In this document: in pieces, positions 1 through 6,291 of the stretch
How the letters are laid out: each line of letters begins with the position of its first letter
How positions within the stretch are numbered: the first letter of the stretch is position 1
Assembly: GCA_016932755.1 (NCBI GenBank)
Contig: JAFGCE010000030.1
Location: forward strand, 1 to 19,610
Origin: Candidatus Woesearchaeota archaeon
Lineage (GTDB): Archaea; Nanobdellota; Nanobdellia; Woesearchaeales; JAGWAF01
Direction: 5' to 3'
DNA: 19,610 bases
The notes under the pieces: model-generated
Told to the model about the DNA's origin: nothing
The model's database searches: none
Seen by the model: the letters and a program-made list of their open reading frames with translations, nothing else
Translations under genes and position numbers: made by a program

Positions 1-51
1 AAATGTTTTTGTTTTCAAGAATGAAATGTTAATGCTTCTACAGTAGCAAAA

Positions 52-696
52 TCACTTCACAATAAGATTCACATCAACAGTTGTGCTTTTGTCAAGGTCA
101 GTTGCGATTATTGTTATAACCCTTAATCCCTTCAAGCCTGGGTCAGGGTCAAGAGTAAGCACATTTGCTGAGATTTTCACATCAATATTCGGCGTGGTTG
201 TTACAAGATAAGTTATCCTGTCCCCCTGGGCATCGCTGAAATAGCCGTTCAGGTCAACTGCTGTGTTTCCCTCAACAATAATCTCTCCATTCCCGGTATA
301 TTCCGGGGCAGTATTCCCGCTTAAAGCGGCAAGCCCTGTAAGCGCAAGCTGCGGCTTTATGAAAAAAACTATGAGAAGGATGATTACTATTACTGAGATT
401 GGGATAAGGTATTTTGCAACAGCAACATTGCCGGTTTCAGGCTCATACATCGGATTTGAGATTTCGTTGAAAGCCTCTGTCAGCTTTTTGTACGCCAGCT
501 TCTTGTCCTCGCTTGGAAGATTGCTTTTGCTTATCTCTGCATAAATCTCAAGCATCCTGTGATAGCTTTCCCTTGCCTTGTTTGCATCATTGTGCTTCAG
601 CTGCTCCTTCACAAGGGAGTGCATAGTGTTGAATCTTGGCAGAATAAATTCCGGACCATTAATCCAGACTTCCTCCTCTTTTTCCTCTTCTGGCAT
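52..696 (-). CDS. Membrane-anchored protein with outer cadherin-like domain
   Basis: I do not recognise a named family for the whole 214-residue protein. Residues 20-82 look like a charged helical cytoplasmic domain. Residues 96-113 form one hydrophobic membrane segment. Residues 129-214 form a beta-rich domain beginning NTAPEY, with EGNTAVDL, SDAQGDRITY and ITIIATD, which is the pattern of cadherin-like or tandem-95 repeats. The last domain is therefore probably outside the cell and the N-terminus inside. The outer domain resembles the repeats of the lipoprotein at 9410-10606. The ATG at 696 is supported by a TATA box about 28 nt upstream, which implies a leaderless or nearly leaderless mRNA. 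The function is unknown; a role in surface adhesion or envelope structure is inference. Confidence 0.8.
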   Translation of the reverse strand: MPEEEKEEEVWINGPEFILPRFNTMHSLVKEQLKHNDANKARESYHRMLEIYAEISKSNLPSEDKKLAYKKLTEAFNEISNPMYEPETGNVAVAKYLIPISVIVIILLIVFFIKPQLALTGLAALSGNTAPEYTGNGEIIVEGNTAVDLNGYFSDAQGDRITYLVTTTPNIDVKISANVLTLDPDPGLKGLRVITIIATDLDKSTTVDVNLIVK

Positions 697-720
697 TAAA
701 ATAAAAATAGAAAAAAAGAG

Positions 721-728
721 TATATAAA
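721..728 (-). promoter_or_regulatory. TATA box for the gene at 52-696
   Basis: The minus strand reads TTTATATA. Its centre lies about 28 nt upstream of the ATG at 696, so transcription should begin at or within 1-2 nt of the start codon. The T-rich tract at 697-719, between box and gene, may also end transcripts arriving from the eS6 gene. Confidence 0.65.
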
Positions 729-741
729 CCTTTTGCTTGGC

Positions 742-1179
742 TTACTCCTTCTTTTCTGCAGGCTTCTTTTCCTTCTTTTCTTCTGCAGGAGCTGCGCCTT
801 CTTCTGGTTTTGCTGCTTCCCCTAATTTTTCCCTGCCTTCCTTCAGGACTTTCAGGTTTATCTGGGTTATCTTGTCGCTTACTGTGTTTCCCACCACTGT
901 CTTTCTCTGCCTTGCGCCTTTTCTTTTCTTTTTCAGCCCTACTCCTGAAATAGCAAGAATTCTTTTTCTTGCTGCGCCCCTTACGTCCTTTCTCATCGGG
1001 AATCCGCAGTAGTCGCTTCCGCCTGTAATCTCAAATTCGTAGCCTTCCAGTCCAATGTCGTCTCCATTTATTTTGTCCCCTATCTTTTTTCCCAAAAGGG
1101 ATTCTGCGTGCGCTTCCTTTATTTCCTTCTGAACGCACTTTCCGCTCTTCATTCCGATAACAACCTTAAATTCTGCCAT
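742..1179 (-). CDS. rps6e: 30S ribosomal protein eS6
   Basis: This 145-residue protein is the archaeal/eukaryotic ribosomal protein eS6, a component of the small subunit. It starts MAEFKVVIGMKSGK and carries the family signature ITGGSDYCGFPMRKDV at residues 51-66, followed by the basic segment KKKRKGARQRK. The C-terminal 25 residues are an Ala/Glu/Lys-rich tail, probably disordered. A TTG lies six bases further upstream, but the ATG at 1179 is the better start because GGGAGG at 1187-1192 lies 7 nt before it. The gene is divergent from the purine operon and is followed closely by the membrane protein gene on the same strand. The leader holds a short ORF and a 15-bp dyad, listed separately. Confidence 0.96.
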   Translation of the reverse strand: MAEFKVVIGMKSGKCVQKEIKEAHAESLLGKKIGDKINGDDIGLEGYEFEITGGSDYCGFPMRKDVRGAARKRILAISGVGLKKKRKGARQRKTVVGNTVSDKITQINLKVLKEGREKLGEAAKPEEGAAPAEEKKEKKPAEKKE

Positions 1180-1181
1180 TC

Positions 1182-1226
1182 TCAAACCTCCCGAGCCAGT
1201 CTGTCAAGCAAATGCTGACTCAGCAT
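1182..1226 (-). other. Possible 14-codon leader ORF before eS6
   Basis: An ATG at 1226 lies about 5 nt after the predicted transcription start and opens a short frame, MLSQHLLDRLAREV, ending in TGA at 1182-1184. That stop is 2 nt before the eS6 ATG, and the last codons contain the eS6 Shine-Dalgarno sequence. Translation of this frame would cover and then release ribosomes at the eS6 start. It may be chance; there is no conservation evidence here. Confidence 0.3.
1212..1226. promoter_or_regulatory. 15-bp dyad in the eS6 leader
   Basis: The sequence ATGCTGA-C-TCAGCAT has perfect 7-bp arms around one central base. It lies just downstream of the predicted eS6 transcription start, where a dimeric DNA-binding protein could block the promoter. 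It also overlaps the start codon of the possible leader ORF. The operator role is inference. Confidence 0.4.
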
Positions 1227-1253
1227 AAGAATACATCTTGGATTTTTGCCCAG

Positions 1254-1261
1254 TATTTAAA
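1254..1261 (-). promoter_or_regulatory. TATA box for eS6
   Basis: The minus strand reads TTTAAATA. It predicts a transcription start near 1231 and a leader of about 50 nt carrying a Shine-Dalgarno sequence, unlike the leaderless promoters elsewhere in the window. Confidence 0.55.
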
Positions 1262-1308
1262 ACTTTTGCAGTAATCCCCTATCAGGCACGATTTTAGTGG
1301 GGAAAAGA

Positions 1309-1318
1309 TTATATATTA
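1309..1318 (+). promoter_or_regulatory. TATA box for the purine operon
   Basis: TTATATATTA is centred near 1313. The expected transcription start is near 1340, giving a leader of about 90 nt before the chosen purC start. An ATG at 1341 falls exactly at the predicted start. A TCCCC/GGGGA pair (1275-1279 and 1299-1303) lies just upstream and could be part of a control site. Confidence 0.6.
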
Positions 1319-1340
1319 TTTAGTCAGATTTTTTGATAAA

Positions 1341-1472
1341 ATGCGGTTTGGGTGTAATAAAGAAAACACACGAATTCTATCGCCTTTTCACGCAGAGCTA
1401 TTTAATTTCAAAAGCAGAGTGGGGTGGGAATATGAGCAACGAAAAAGAGTACAAAGAAAAAATAAGAGCTAA
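1341..1472 (+). other. Possible 43-codon leaderless upstream ORF overlapping purC
   Basis: The ATG at 1341 is about 27 nt from the TATA centre, the same spacing as the leaderless genes in this window. The frame begins MRFGCNKENTRIL and ends with TAA at 1470-1472, 41 nt inside the purC coding region and in another frame. The product resembles no family I know. If translated it could lower purC initiation or couple it to ribosome flow. It may be chance. Confidence 0.3.
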
Positions 1473-2874
1473 TCTGGAAATGGTTCTGGGTTCAGGGTTT
1501 ATCCCTGAAATAGGAGAGCATAAAACCGGAAAAGTAAGGGATGTTCATTTTTCTGAGGATAATATTGTCATGGTCGCTTCTGACAGGGTAAGCTGTTTTG
1601 ACCATGTTTTGTCAAGATGCATACCATACAAGGGAGTTGTTTTGAACCTCTTCAACCAGTGGGCAATGAACAATACTGCAGACATTATTCCAAACGTAAT
1701 GGCTGAAAGCCCTGACCCAAGCGTTATTGTTCAGAGAAAGCTGAAAAATGTTGGGTTTGAATGCGTTGTAAGAGGGTATGTTTGGGGAAGTCTTGCAGGA
1801 GACTATGAAAAAGGCAAGAGAGAGAAAAGCGGAGTTACATTGCCTCAAGGCTTGTTAAGATATGAAAAATTACAGGAGCCTATGTTCACTCCTGCAACAA
1901 AAGCAGAGGAAGGGCATGATGAAGATATCTCGCTTGAGCGCATGGCTGAAGTTCTGGGAAGGGATATGGCTGAAAAAGTAAGGGATGTTTCTGTCCAGCT
2001 TTATTTAAGGGGGGTTGAACTTGCTGAAAAAGCAGGAATGATTTTCATTGACACGAAATTCGAGTTTGGAACTGATGAAGAAGGCAACCTGTATCTTATT
2101 GACGAGTCTCTTACACCTGATTCATCAAGATACTGCAACAGAGAAGAATATGATGCAAAATGGTCTCAGATTGCTGAAGCAATGAAATCAGGCAAATACG
2201 CTAATGTCAGCGAATTGCTGAAAGCAAACCCCAAGCTTAAGATAAGGGAGGAATCAAAACAGTTTGTAAGGGACGTTCTCATTGAAGGGGGCTATGAAGA
2301 AGGAAAGCCAATTCCTGACTTGACAGACGAGCAGGTTATAGAAACAGCTTGGAGATACATCAATTCATATGAAAGATTGTCAGGAAATGAGTTCAGCTTC
2401 GCTGCAACAGAGCTTCCAAATGCAAGGCAGAGAATCATGAACAACCTGATAAAAGCAGGAATGGCTTACGGCGGATGTGTAGTGCCGATTGGCGCAAGCA
2501 AGAAAGATGAGGAGCATTGGAAGAAAATAGCAGATGCACTGCGGGAAAACAATGTACCATATACTGCCCCGTTCTTCGGCTCTGCGCACAAGGAAACAAG
2601 GAGGGTTCTTGATTTTGTGGAAAGCATGGACCGTGATTCAATAGAGCCTCTTGTTTACCTGACATTTGCAGGAAGAAGCAACGGTCTCGGGCCTGTTGTT
2701 GCAGGAAACACAAGATATCCTGTTATAGCCTGCCCTCCTTTCAAGGACACTGCAACCTATGCTGTTGACATTCATTCAAGCCTGAGGATGCCAAGCAACC
2801 TGCCTTTGATGACAGTAGTTGAGCCTGGCAATGCTGTTTTGGCTGCAAAGAGAATCATCGACATGGTTCGGTGA
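1432..2874 (+). CDS. purCE: Bifunctional SAICAR synthase / class II AIR carboxylase (PurC-PurE fusion)
   Basis: This 480-residue protein should catalyse two consecutive steps of purine synthesis: AIR plus CO2 to CAIR (PurE domain), then CAIR plus aspartate and ATP to SAICAR (PurC domain). Residues 1 to about 320 are the long bacterial/yeast-type SAICAR synthase, with GKVRD (33-37), DRVSCFD (51-57), VVRGYVWGS, IDTKFEFG (206-213) and IDESLTPDSSRY (223-234). Residues of about 340-480 are PurE, with SAHK (384-387), AGRSNGLGP (413-421), VIACPP, SSLRMPS and a final NAVLAAKRI. The AGRSN and SSLRMPS motifs are those of class II PurE (animals, Treponema), not class I. The frame is open from a TTG at 1333, but the ATG at 1432 is preferred because GGTG lies 5 nt upstream and the earlier residues match no PurC. 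It is the first gene of the operon. Confidence 0.93.
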   Translation: MSNEKEYKEKIRANLEMVLGSGFIPEIGEHKTGKVRDVHFSEDNIVMVASDRVSCFDHVLSRCIPYKGVVLNLFNQWAMNNTADIIPNVMAESPDPSVIVQRKLKNVGFECVVRGYVWGSLAGDYEKGKREKSGVTLPQGLLRYEKLQEPMFTPATKAEEGHDEDISLERMAEVLGRDMAEKVRDVSVQLYLRGVELAEKAGMIFIDTKFEFGTDEEGNLYLIDESLTPDSSRYCNREEYDAKWSQIAEAMKSGKYANVSELLKANPKLKIREESKQFVRDVLIEGGYEEGKPIPDLTDEQVIETAWRYINSYERLSGNEFSFAATELPNARQRIMNNLIKAGMAYGGCVVPIGASKKDEEHWKKIADALRENNVPYTAPFFGSAHKETRRVLDFVESMDRDSIEPLVYLTFAGRSNGLGPVVAGNTRYPVIACPPFKDTATYAVDIHSSLRMPSNLPLMTVVEPGNAVLAAKRIIDMVR

Positions 2875-2916
2875 ATTTATTTTTATTTTGACTAAACAAA
2901 CGGAGGAGATGAAAAA

Positions 2917-3621
2917 ATGATAAGGGATTTGAAAGGAAAGGTTCTTGACAGGATACCTGTGCAAAATGTTCTTGTAAGCGTGTTTGACAAAAGCGGGCTG
3001 GAAGAGTTAATCCCGGGGCTGGTAAGGGCAAACCCTGACGTTGGGTTTATGTCAACAGGAGGAACTTACAAAAAACTAAAAGAAATTCTCGGGGATGCTG
3101 CAGCAGCCCATCTTAGGGAGGTTGCTGAATACACAGAGTTTCCTGAGATGGAAGGCGGTTTGGTTAAGACGCTTCATCCTAAAATCCATGCAGGGCTTTT
3201 GGGAGAAAGAGGGAATCCGGAACACCAAAGGTATCTTGAGGGAACTTTGAGCGGAGGAGTTTACATAGACATGGTTGTTGTAAATCTTTATCCTTTTGAC
3301 AAGGTGACTTCTGCTCCTGATGTAACATTTGAGAAAGCAAGGGGCAACATTGACATCGGCGGGCCTACAATGATAAGGGCTGGCGCAAAGAACTTCCCAA
3401 GCTGCGCTGTTGTCTGCAATCCTGCGGATTATCCTGAACTGCTGAAACATATTGGGGAAAATGGCGGATGCATAACATTTGACAGGAGATTCAGGCTGGC
3501 TGTTGATGTCTTTGCAACAATGGCAAGATACGAAAAAAACATTGCTGCATACTTTTTTGACCACATTGACAAGGTTGGGGAAGTAAGGGCAAACTACAAG
3601 TTTGCCGAGGGAGGCGAGTAA
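2917..3621 (+). CDS. purH: IMP cyclohydrolase (stand-alone PurH N-terminal domain)
   Basis: This 234-residue protein corresponds to the N-terminal, MGS-like half of bacterial PurH, which closes FAICAR to IMP. Visible motifs are STGGT (46-50), PEMEGG (76-81), KTLHPKIHAGLLG (84-96), NLYPF (123-127) and NIDIGGPTMIRAGAKN (144-159), all conserved in the family. The protein ends just after the cyclohydrolase domain, and the formyltransferase half follows as a separate gene 1 nt later in another frame. A strong ribosome binding site, GGAGGAGAT, precedes the ATG, and the gene follows purCE by 42 nt. Most methanogens and other Euryarchaeota use the unrelated PurO for this reaction. Confidence 0.93.
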   Translation: MIRDLKGKVLDRIPVQNVLVSVFDKSGLEELIPGLVRANPDVGFMSTGGTYKKLKEILGDAAAAHLREVAEYTEFPEMEGGLVKTLHPKIHAGLLGERGNPEHQRYLEGTLSGGVYIDMVVVNLYPFDKVTSAPDVTFEKARGNIDIGGPTMIRAGAKNFPSCAVVCNPADYPELLKHIGENGGCITFDRRFRLAVDVFATMARYEKNIAAYFFDHIDKVGEVRANYKFAEGGE

Positions 3622-3622
3622 A

Positions 3623-4708
3623 ATGGCAAAAGAACGATCAGCTGCAAAAGCGCAGTATTCACAAAAAGTTGCGGAGAGTTTTCCTGATGAGATGGTAATA
3701 AACGGAGTGACATTCAGAAAAAAACTGTCATTAAGATACGGGATTAACCCCGGAGGGCCTGCTGCACTCTATGAAGAAGAAGGAGCTTCAGGCACAAACC
3801 TTGCAGGAATAGAAGTCCTGCAGGAAGGAAGCAAGGGGCTTGGCTACATTAATGTTGAGGATATTGATTATTCCTTAAGAATTGTTGAAAAGATGCACAT
3901 GGTTTTCCCTGAAAAACAATGCGTTGCAGTTATGAAGCATGTCAACCCTTCAGGTGTCGGGCTTGCTGAAACTGTTGAAGAAGCATACCACAAAGCATGG
4001 GACTGCGACTCCCTGTCAGCATTTGGAAGCGTTGACTGCTTTTCTGGGGAAGTCAATGAAGGATTGGCAAAATATCTTGCAGACTCAAAAAGAAATGTTG
4101 AAGTTGTTGTTGCTCCTTCCTACACGCCTGAAGCGCTGGAGGTCATGGCAACACGAAAACCGCTGAGGGTTGTAAGGATTCCTGAATTTAACGGAGCATC
4201 CAATGACAGCGGAGTTGAATACAGAAGAGTCAGGGGAGGTATGCTTGTCCAGCCAAGGTTTGACAGCAAAGTTGTCTCTGCACAAAATGTCCATGTTGTT
4301 TCAGACAGGCAGCCTTCTAAAGACGAGCTGAATGCTTGCATATTTAATTGGCTTGTTGCGGGATTCTGCAGGTCAAATACAATAGTTCTCGGCAGAAGCG
4401 ACAGGACAGTCGGTGTAGGAACAGGGCAAATGAGCAGGATTGATGCGGCAAGGATTGCAGTTTACAATGCAAACAACAAGAGCGACGGTGCAAGAGGATG
4501 TGTAATGGCATCAGACGCGTATATGCCTTTTACAGATGTAATAGAGCTTGCGGCATCTGAAGGGATAACCGCAGCAATATGGCCTTTGGGCTCAGACGCT
4601 GACAAGAGAGTGATAGAAGCAGGAAACAAAGCAGGAATAGCACTGCTTACAACAAGGTATGACCCAGCCAAGCCAGACCAGTACGAAAGGTGCTTTGACC
4701 ATCACTGA
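3623..4708 (+). CDS. purH: AICAR formyltransferase (stand-alone PurH C-terminal domain)
   Basis: This 361-residue protein matches the C-terminal half of PurH, which transfers a formyl group from 10-formyl-tetrahydrofolate to AICAR. It has LRYGINP near residues 37-43, the catalytic Lys-His pair in MKHVNPSG (K105, H106), SAFG (132-135), GTGQMSRIDAA, and MASDAYMPFTD. The usual QPGGS segment is replaced by WPLGSDADKRVIEAG, which resembles the animal enzyme's GSAADKVVIEA, and the end CFDHH is close to the family's usual ending. The ATG at 3623 follows the cyclohydrolase stop by 1 nt, with GGAGG 8 nt upstream, so the two are probably translationally coupled. A TTG 21 bases earlier is less likely. 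A full AICAR formyltransferase implies folate use, in contrast to the formate-dependent PurP of many archaea. Confidence 0.92.
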   Translation: MAKERSAAKAQYSQKVAESFPDEMVINGVTFRKKLSLRYGINPGGPAALYEEEGASGTNLAGIEVLQEGSKGLGYINVEDIDYSLRIVEKMHMVFPEKQCVAVMKHVNPSGVGLAETVEEAYHKAWDCDSLSAFGSVDCFSGEVNEGLAKYLADSKRNVEVVVAPSYTPEALEVMATRKPLRVVRIPEFNGASNDSGVEYRRVRGGMLVQPRFDSKVVSAQNVHVVSDRQPSKDELNACIFNWLVAGFCRSNTIVLGRSDRTVGVGTGQMSRIDAARIAVYNANNKSDGARGCVMASDAYMPFTDVIELAASEGITAAIWPLGSDADKRVIEAGNKAGIALLTTRYDPAKPDQYERCFDHH

Positions 4709-4718
4709 GGTGAACAAA

Positions 4719-5855
4719 ATGCCTGAAGAAAAAAAAGGAATGACTTATGCTGATGCAGGAGTCAATGTTGAATTAGGCGACGAAGTTTCAGCTATGCTCT
4801 ACAATGCTGCAAAGCAGACATGGAAAAACAGGAAAGGAAAAATAGGCGAACTGGTTGTTCCATTCGACGATTTCTCAGGGCTAAGGGTTACAGATGTCTC
4901 AGGGCTTCCTGAAGGAACAATAATTCATTTGGGTTTTGACGGCATAGGAACAAAAGTAGAGATAGCCCAAAGATGCAGCTATTTCAGGACAGTAGCCCAT
5001 GACTTGCTTGCAATGGTCTGCGATGATGCACTTGTAAGAGGAGCTGAACCTGCACTGGTCGGAACAATTATAGATGTTAATTTCTTAGGGCCAAAAGAAA
5101 ACCCGTTCAGGCAGCAGGTAAACCATCTGGCTCAAGGATATATAGAAGCTGCAGACGCAGCCAATGTTGCCATCTTTAACGGAGAAGTGGCTGAGCTTGG
5201 GGATTTGGTTGGAGGATTCGGGGATTTCCACTTCAACTGGGGAGCTGCAGTTATCGGCTATGCAAGAAAAGACAGGATGTTCACAGGAAGGGAAATAAAG
5301 CCTGGAGATTTTCTTGTCGGGCTTGCAGAATACGGCATGAGGTCAAATGGAATCTCACTTCTAAGGAAAGCTTTGACGCAATCCAATGGAAAAAACTGGC
5401 ATGACTCAACTTTGGACGGCCAGAGCATAGGGATGCTTGCATTAACTCCTTCAACAATCTACTCAAAAGCTGTTGTTGAGATGTTCGGCGGTTATGACGG
5501 AGAGCCAAAAGCAGTGGTTCACGGATTTGCACATATTACAGGAGGGGGTCTTCCTGGAAAGCTGGGAAGAGTGCTTAAGCCTTCAGGGCTTGGAGCAGAC
5601 ATAACAGACCCATTTGAGCCATGCAAGCTTATGGAATACTGCCAGGCAATAGCAGGGATAGAAGACAGGGAAGCCTACAGGTCATGGAACATGGGGCAGG
5701 GAGGTATTGTAATAACAACAGAACTTGACAAAGTGATTGAAATCGCAGCCAGCCACGGCATAGACGCAAAAATTATTGGGCAGGTAACTGAACAAAAAGG
5801 TATCAGGATTAAGAATAACGGATATCACAAAAAAGAAGAAGTCCTTGACTTCTAA
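4719..5855 (+). CDS. purM: Phosphoribosylformylglycinamidine cyclo-ligase (AIR synthetase)
   Basis: This 378-residue PurM uses ATP to close FGAM to AIR, the substrate of the PurE domain encoded by the first gene of the operon. Motifs include TYADAGVNVELGDE (9-22), FDGIGTK (73-79), HDLLAMVCDDALVRGAEP, YGMRSNGISLLRKAL, HITGGGLPGKLGRVL (272-286) and WNMGQGG (323-329). It is somewhat longer than typical bacterial PurM (about 330-350 residues), with an extended C-terminus ending in a lysine/glutamate-rich segment. An earlier start at 4659 would overlap the preceding gene. The ATG at 4719 is chosen because GAGGTGA at 4707-4713 lies 5 nt upstream and overlaps the preceding stop codon. It is the last gene of the operon. 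Confidence 0.94.
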   Translation: MPEEKKGMTYADAGVNVELGDEVSAMLYNAAKQTWKNRKGKIGELVVPFDDFSGLRVTDVSGLPEGTIIHLGFDGIGTKVEIAQRCSYFRTVAHDLLAMVCDDALVRGAEPALVGTIIDVNFLGPKENPFRQQVNHLAQGYIEAADAANVAIFNGEVAELGDLVGGFGDFHFNWGAAVIGYARKDRMFTGREIKPGDFLVGLAEYGMRSNGISLLRKALTQSNGKNWHDSTLDGQSIGMLALTPSTIYSKAVVEMFGGYDGEPKAVVHGFAHITGGGLPGKLGRVLKPSGLGADITDPFEPCKLMEYCQAIAGIEDREAYRSWNMGQGGIVITTELDKVIEIAASHGIDAKIIGQVTEQKGIRIKNNGYHKKEEVLDF

Positions 5856-5870
5856 TTTTTTTATTATTTT
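5856..5870 (+). terminator. T-rich end of the purine operon
   Basis: A run of mostly T bases follows directly after the purM stop codon. Archaeal RNA polymerase commonly stops at such tracts. The hairpin at 5893-5911 lies just beyond. Confidence 0.5.
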
Positions 5871-5892
5871 AAATTAAAAAGAAAAATTCATC

Positions 5893-5911
5893 GCTGGGCT
5901 TTACGCCCAGC
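5893..5911. terminator. Hairpin between convergent purM and a small membrane protein gene
   Basis: GCTGGGC and GCCCAGC form a perfect 7-bp GC-rich stem around the loop TTTAC. It lies between two genes that point toward each other and could serve both. A second, weaker dyad (TTCTAAT/ATTAGAA, 5925-5931 and 5943-5949) overlaps the stop codon of the minus-strand gene. Confidence 0.5.
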
Positions 5912-5943
5912 TTAGGGTTTGGAATTCTAATACTTCCTAAGGA

Positions 5944-6192
5944 TTAGAACTGCACGCATACTTTCCAGTTTGTGAATATCCACAGCGCAAGAAGCACTAC
6001 AATAATCACTACAGCGATGATGAAAAGCGCCTTTCCCATTCCTGACTCCTCTTCATCCTCGTCAAAATCATCATCAAAATCCTCTATTTCGTCATCATCT
6101 TCAACTTTTTTCTTTTTAGACATCTCTTCTCCCTCCTTTTCTTTGTGTAAAGAGTCTCCTAAATCCAAGCTTTGGCCAAGATCTTCTTTCAT
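5944..6192 (-). CDS. Small acidic tail-anchored membrane protein
   Basis: I do not recognise this 82-residue protein. Residues 24-30 are MSKKKKV, followed by about 22 mostly Asp/Glu residues, then one membrane segment (about residues 55-72) near the C-terminus, leaving only ten residues beyond it. This suggests a tail-anchored protein with an acidic cytoplasmic domain. Two starts are credible. The ATG at 6192 lies 26-27 nt from a TATA box, so it would be leaderless. The in-frame ATG at 6123 (59 residues) has an ideal GGAGGG 7 nt upstream. I list the longer form; both may be made. The gene is divergent from the NOG1-type GTPase gene. Confidence 0.65.
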   Translation of the reverse strand: MKEDLGQSLDLGDSLHKEKEGEEMSKKKKVEDDDEIEDFDDDFDEDEEESGMGKALFIIAVVIIVVLLALWIFTNWKVCVQF

Positions 6193-6214
6193 TTTAGCAT
6201 TCGGAAGTAGCACT

Positions 6215-6222
6215 TATTTAAA
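6215..6222 (-). promoter_or_regulatory. TATA box for the acidic membrane protein
   Basis: The minus strand reads TTTAAATA. Its centre is 26-27 nt from the ATG at 6192, predicting a leaderless transcript. It forms a compact divergent promoter pair with the box at 6262-6269. Confidence 0.6.
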
Positions 6223-6261
6223 TTCTTTTTGATTGTGGAATATATCTTATTTTCAACAACC

Positions 6262-6269
6262 TTTATATA
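6262..6269 (+). promoter_or_regulatory. TATA box for the NOG1-type GTPase
   Basis: TTTATATA is centred about 26 nt before the ATG at 6292, and no Shine-Dalgarno sequence lies between them. A leaderless mRNA is predicted. Confidence 0.7.
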
Positions 6270-6291
6270 CGCTCTCAGGTAAACCTAATCC

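Noticed and set aside
1..51. Possible gene or RNA at the left edge
   Set aside because: Only 51 bases lie beyond the first gene's stop, and no start signal, structure or tRNA-like feature was seen.
1275..1303. TCCCC/GGGGA pair as a riboswitch or purine-sensing structure upstream of purC
   Set aside because: It lies upstream of the predicted transcription start, has only 5-bp arms with a long spacer, and shows no known purine or PRPP riboswitch pattern.
3076..3564. Minus-strand frame of 162 codons within the cyclohydrolase gene
   Set aside because: The opposite strand carries all cyclohydrolase motifs. The minus frame has no recognisable domain.
3601..3625. Sequencing frameshift splitting a single PurH gene
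   Set aside because: The second gene has its own ATG and GGAGG. The sequence between the domains is longer than in fused PurH, and both domains are complete.
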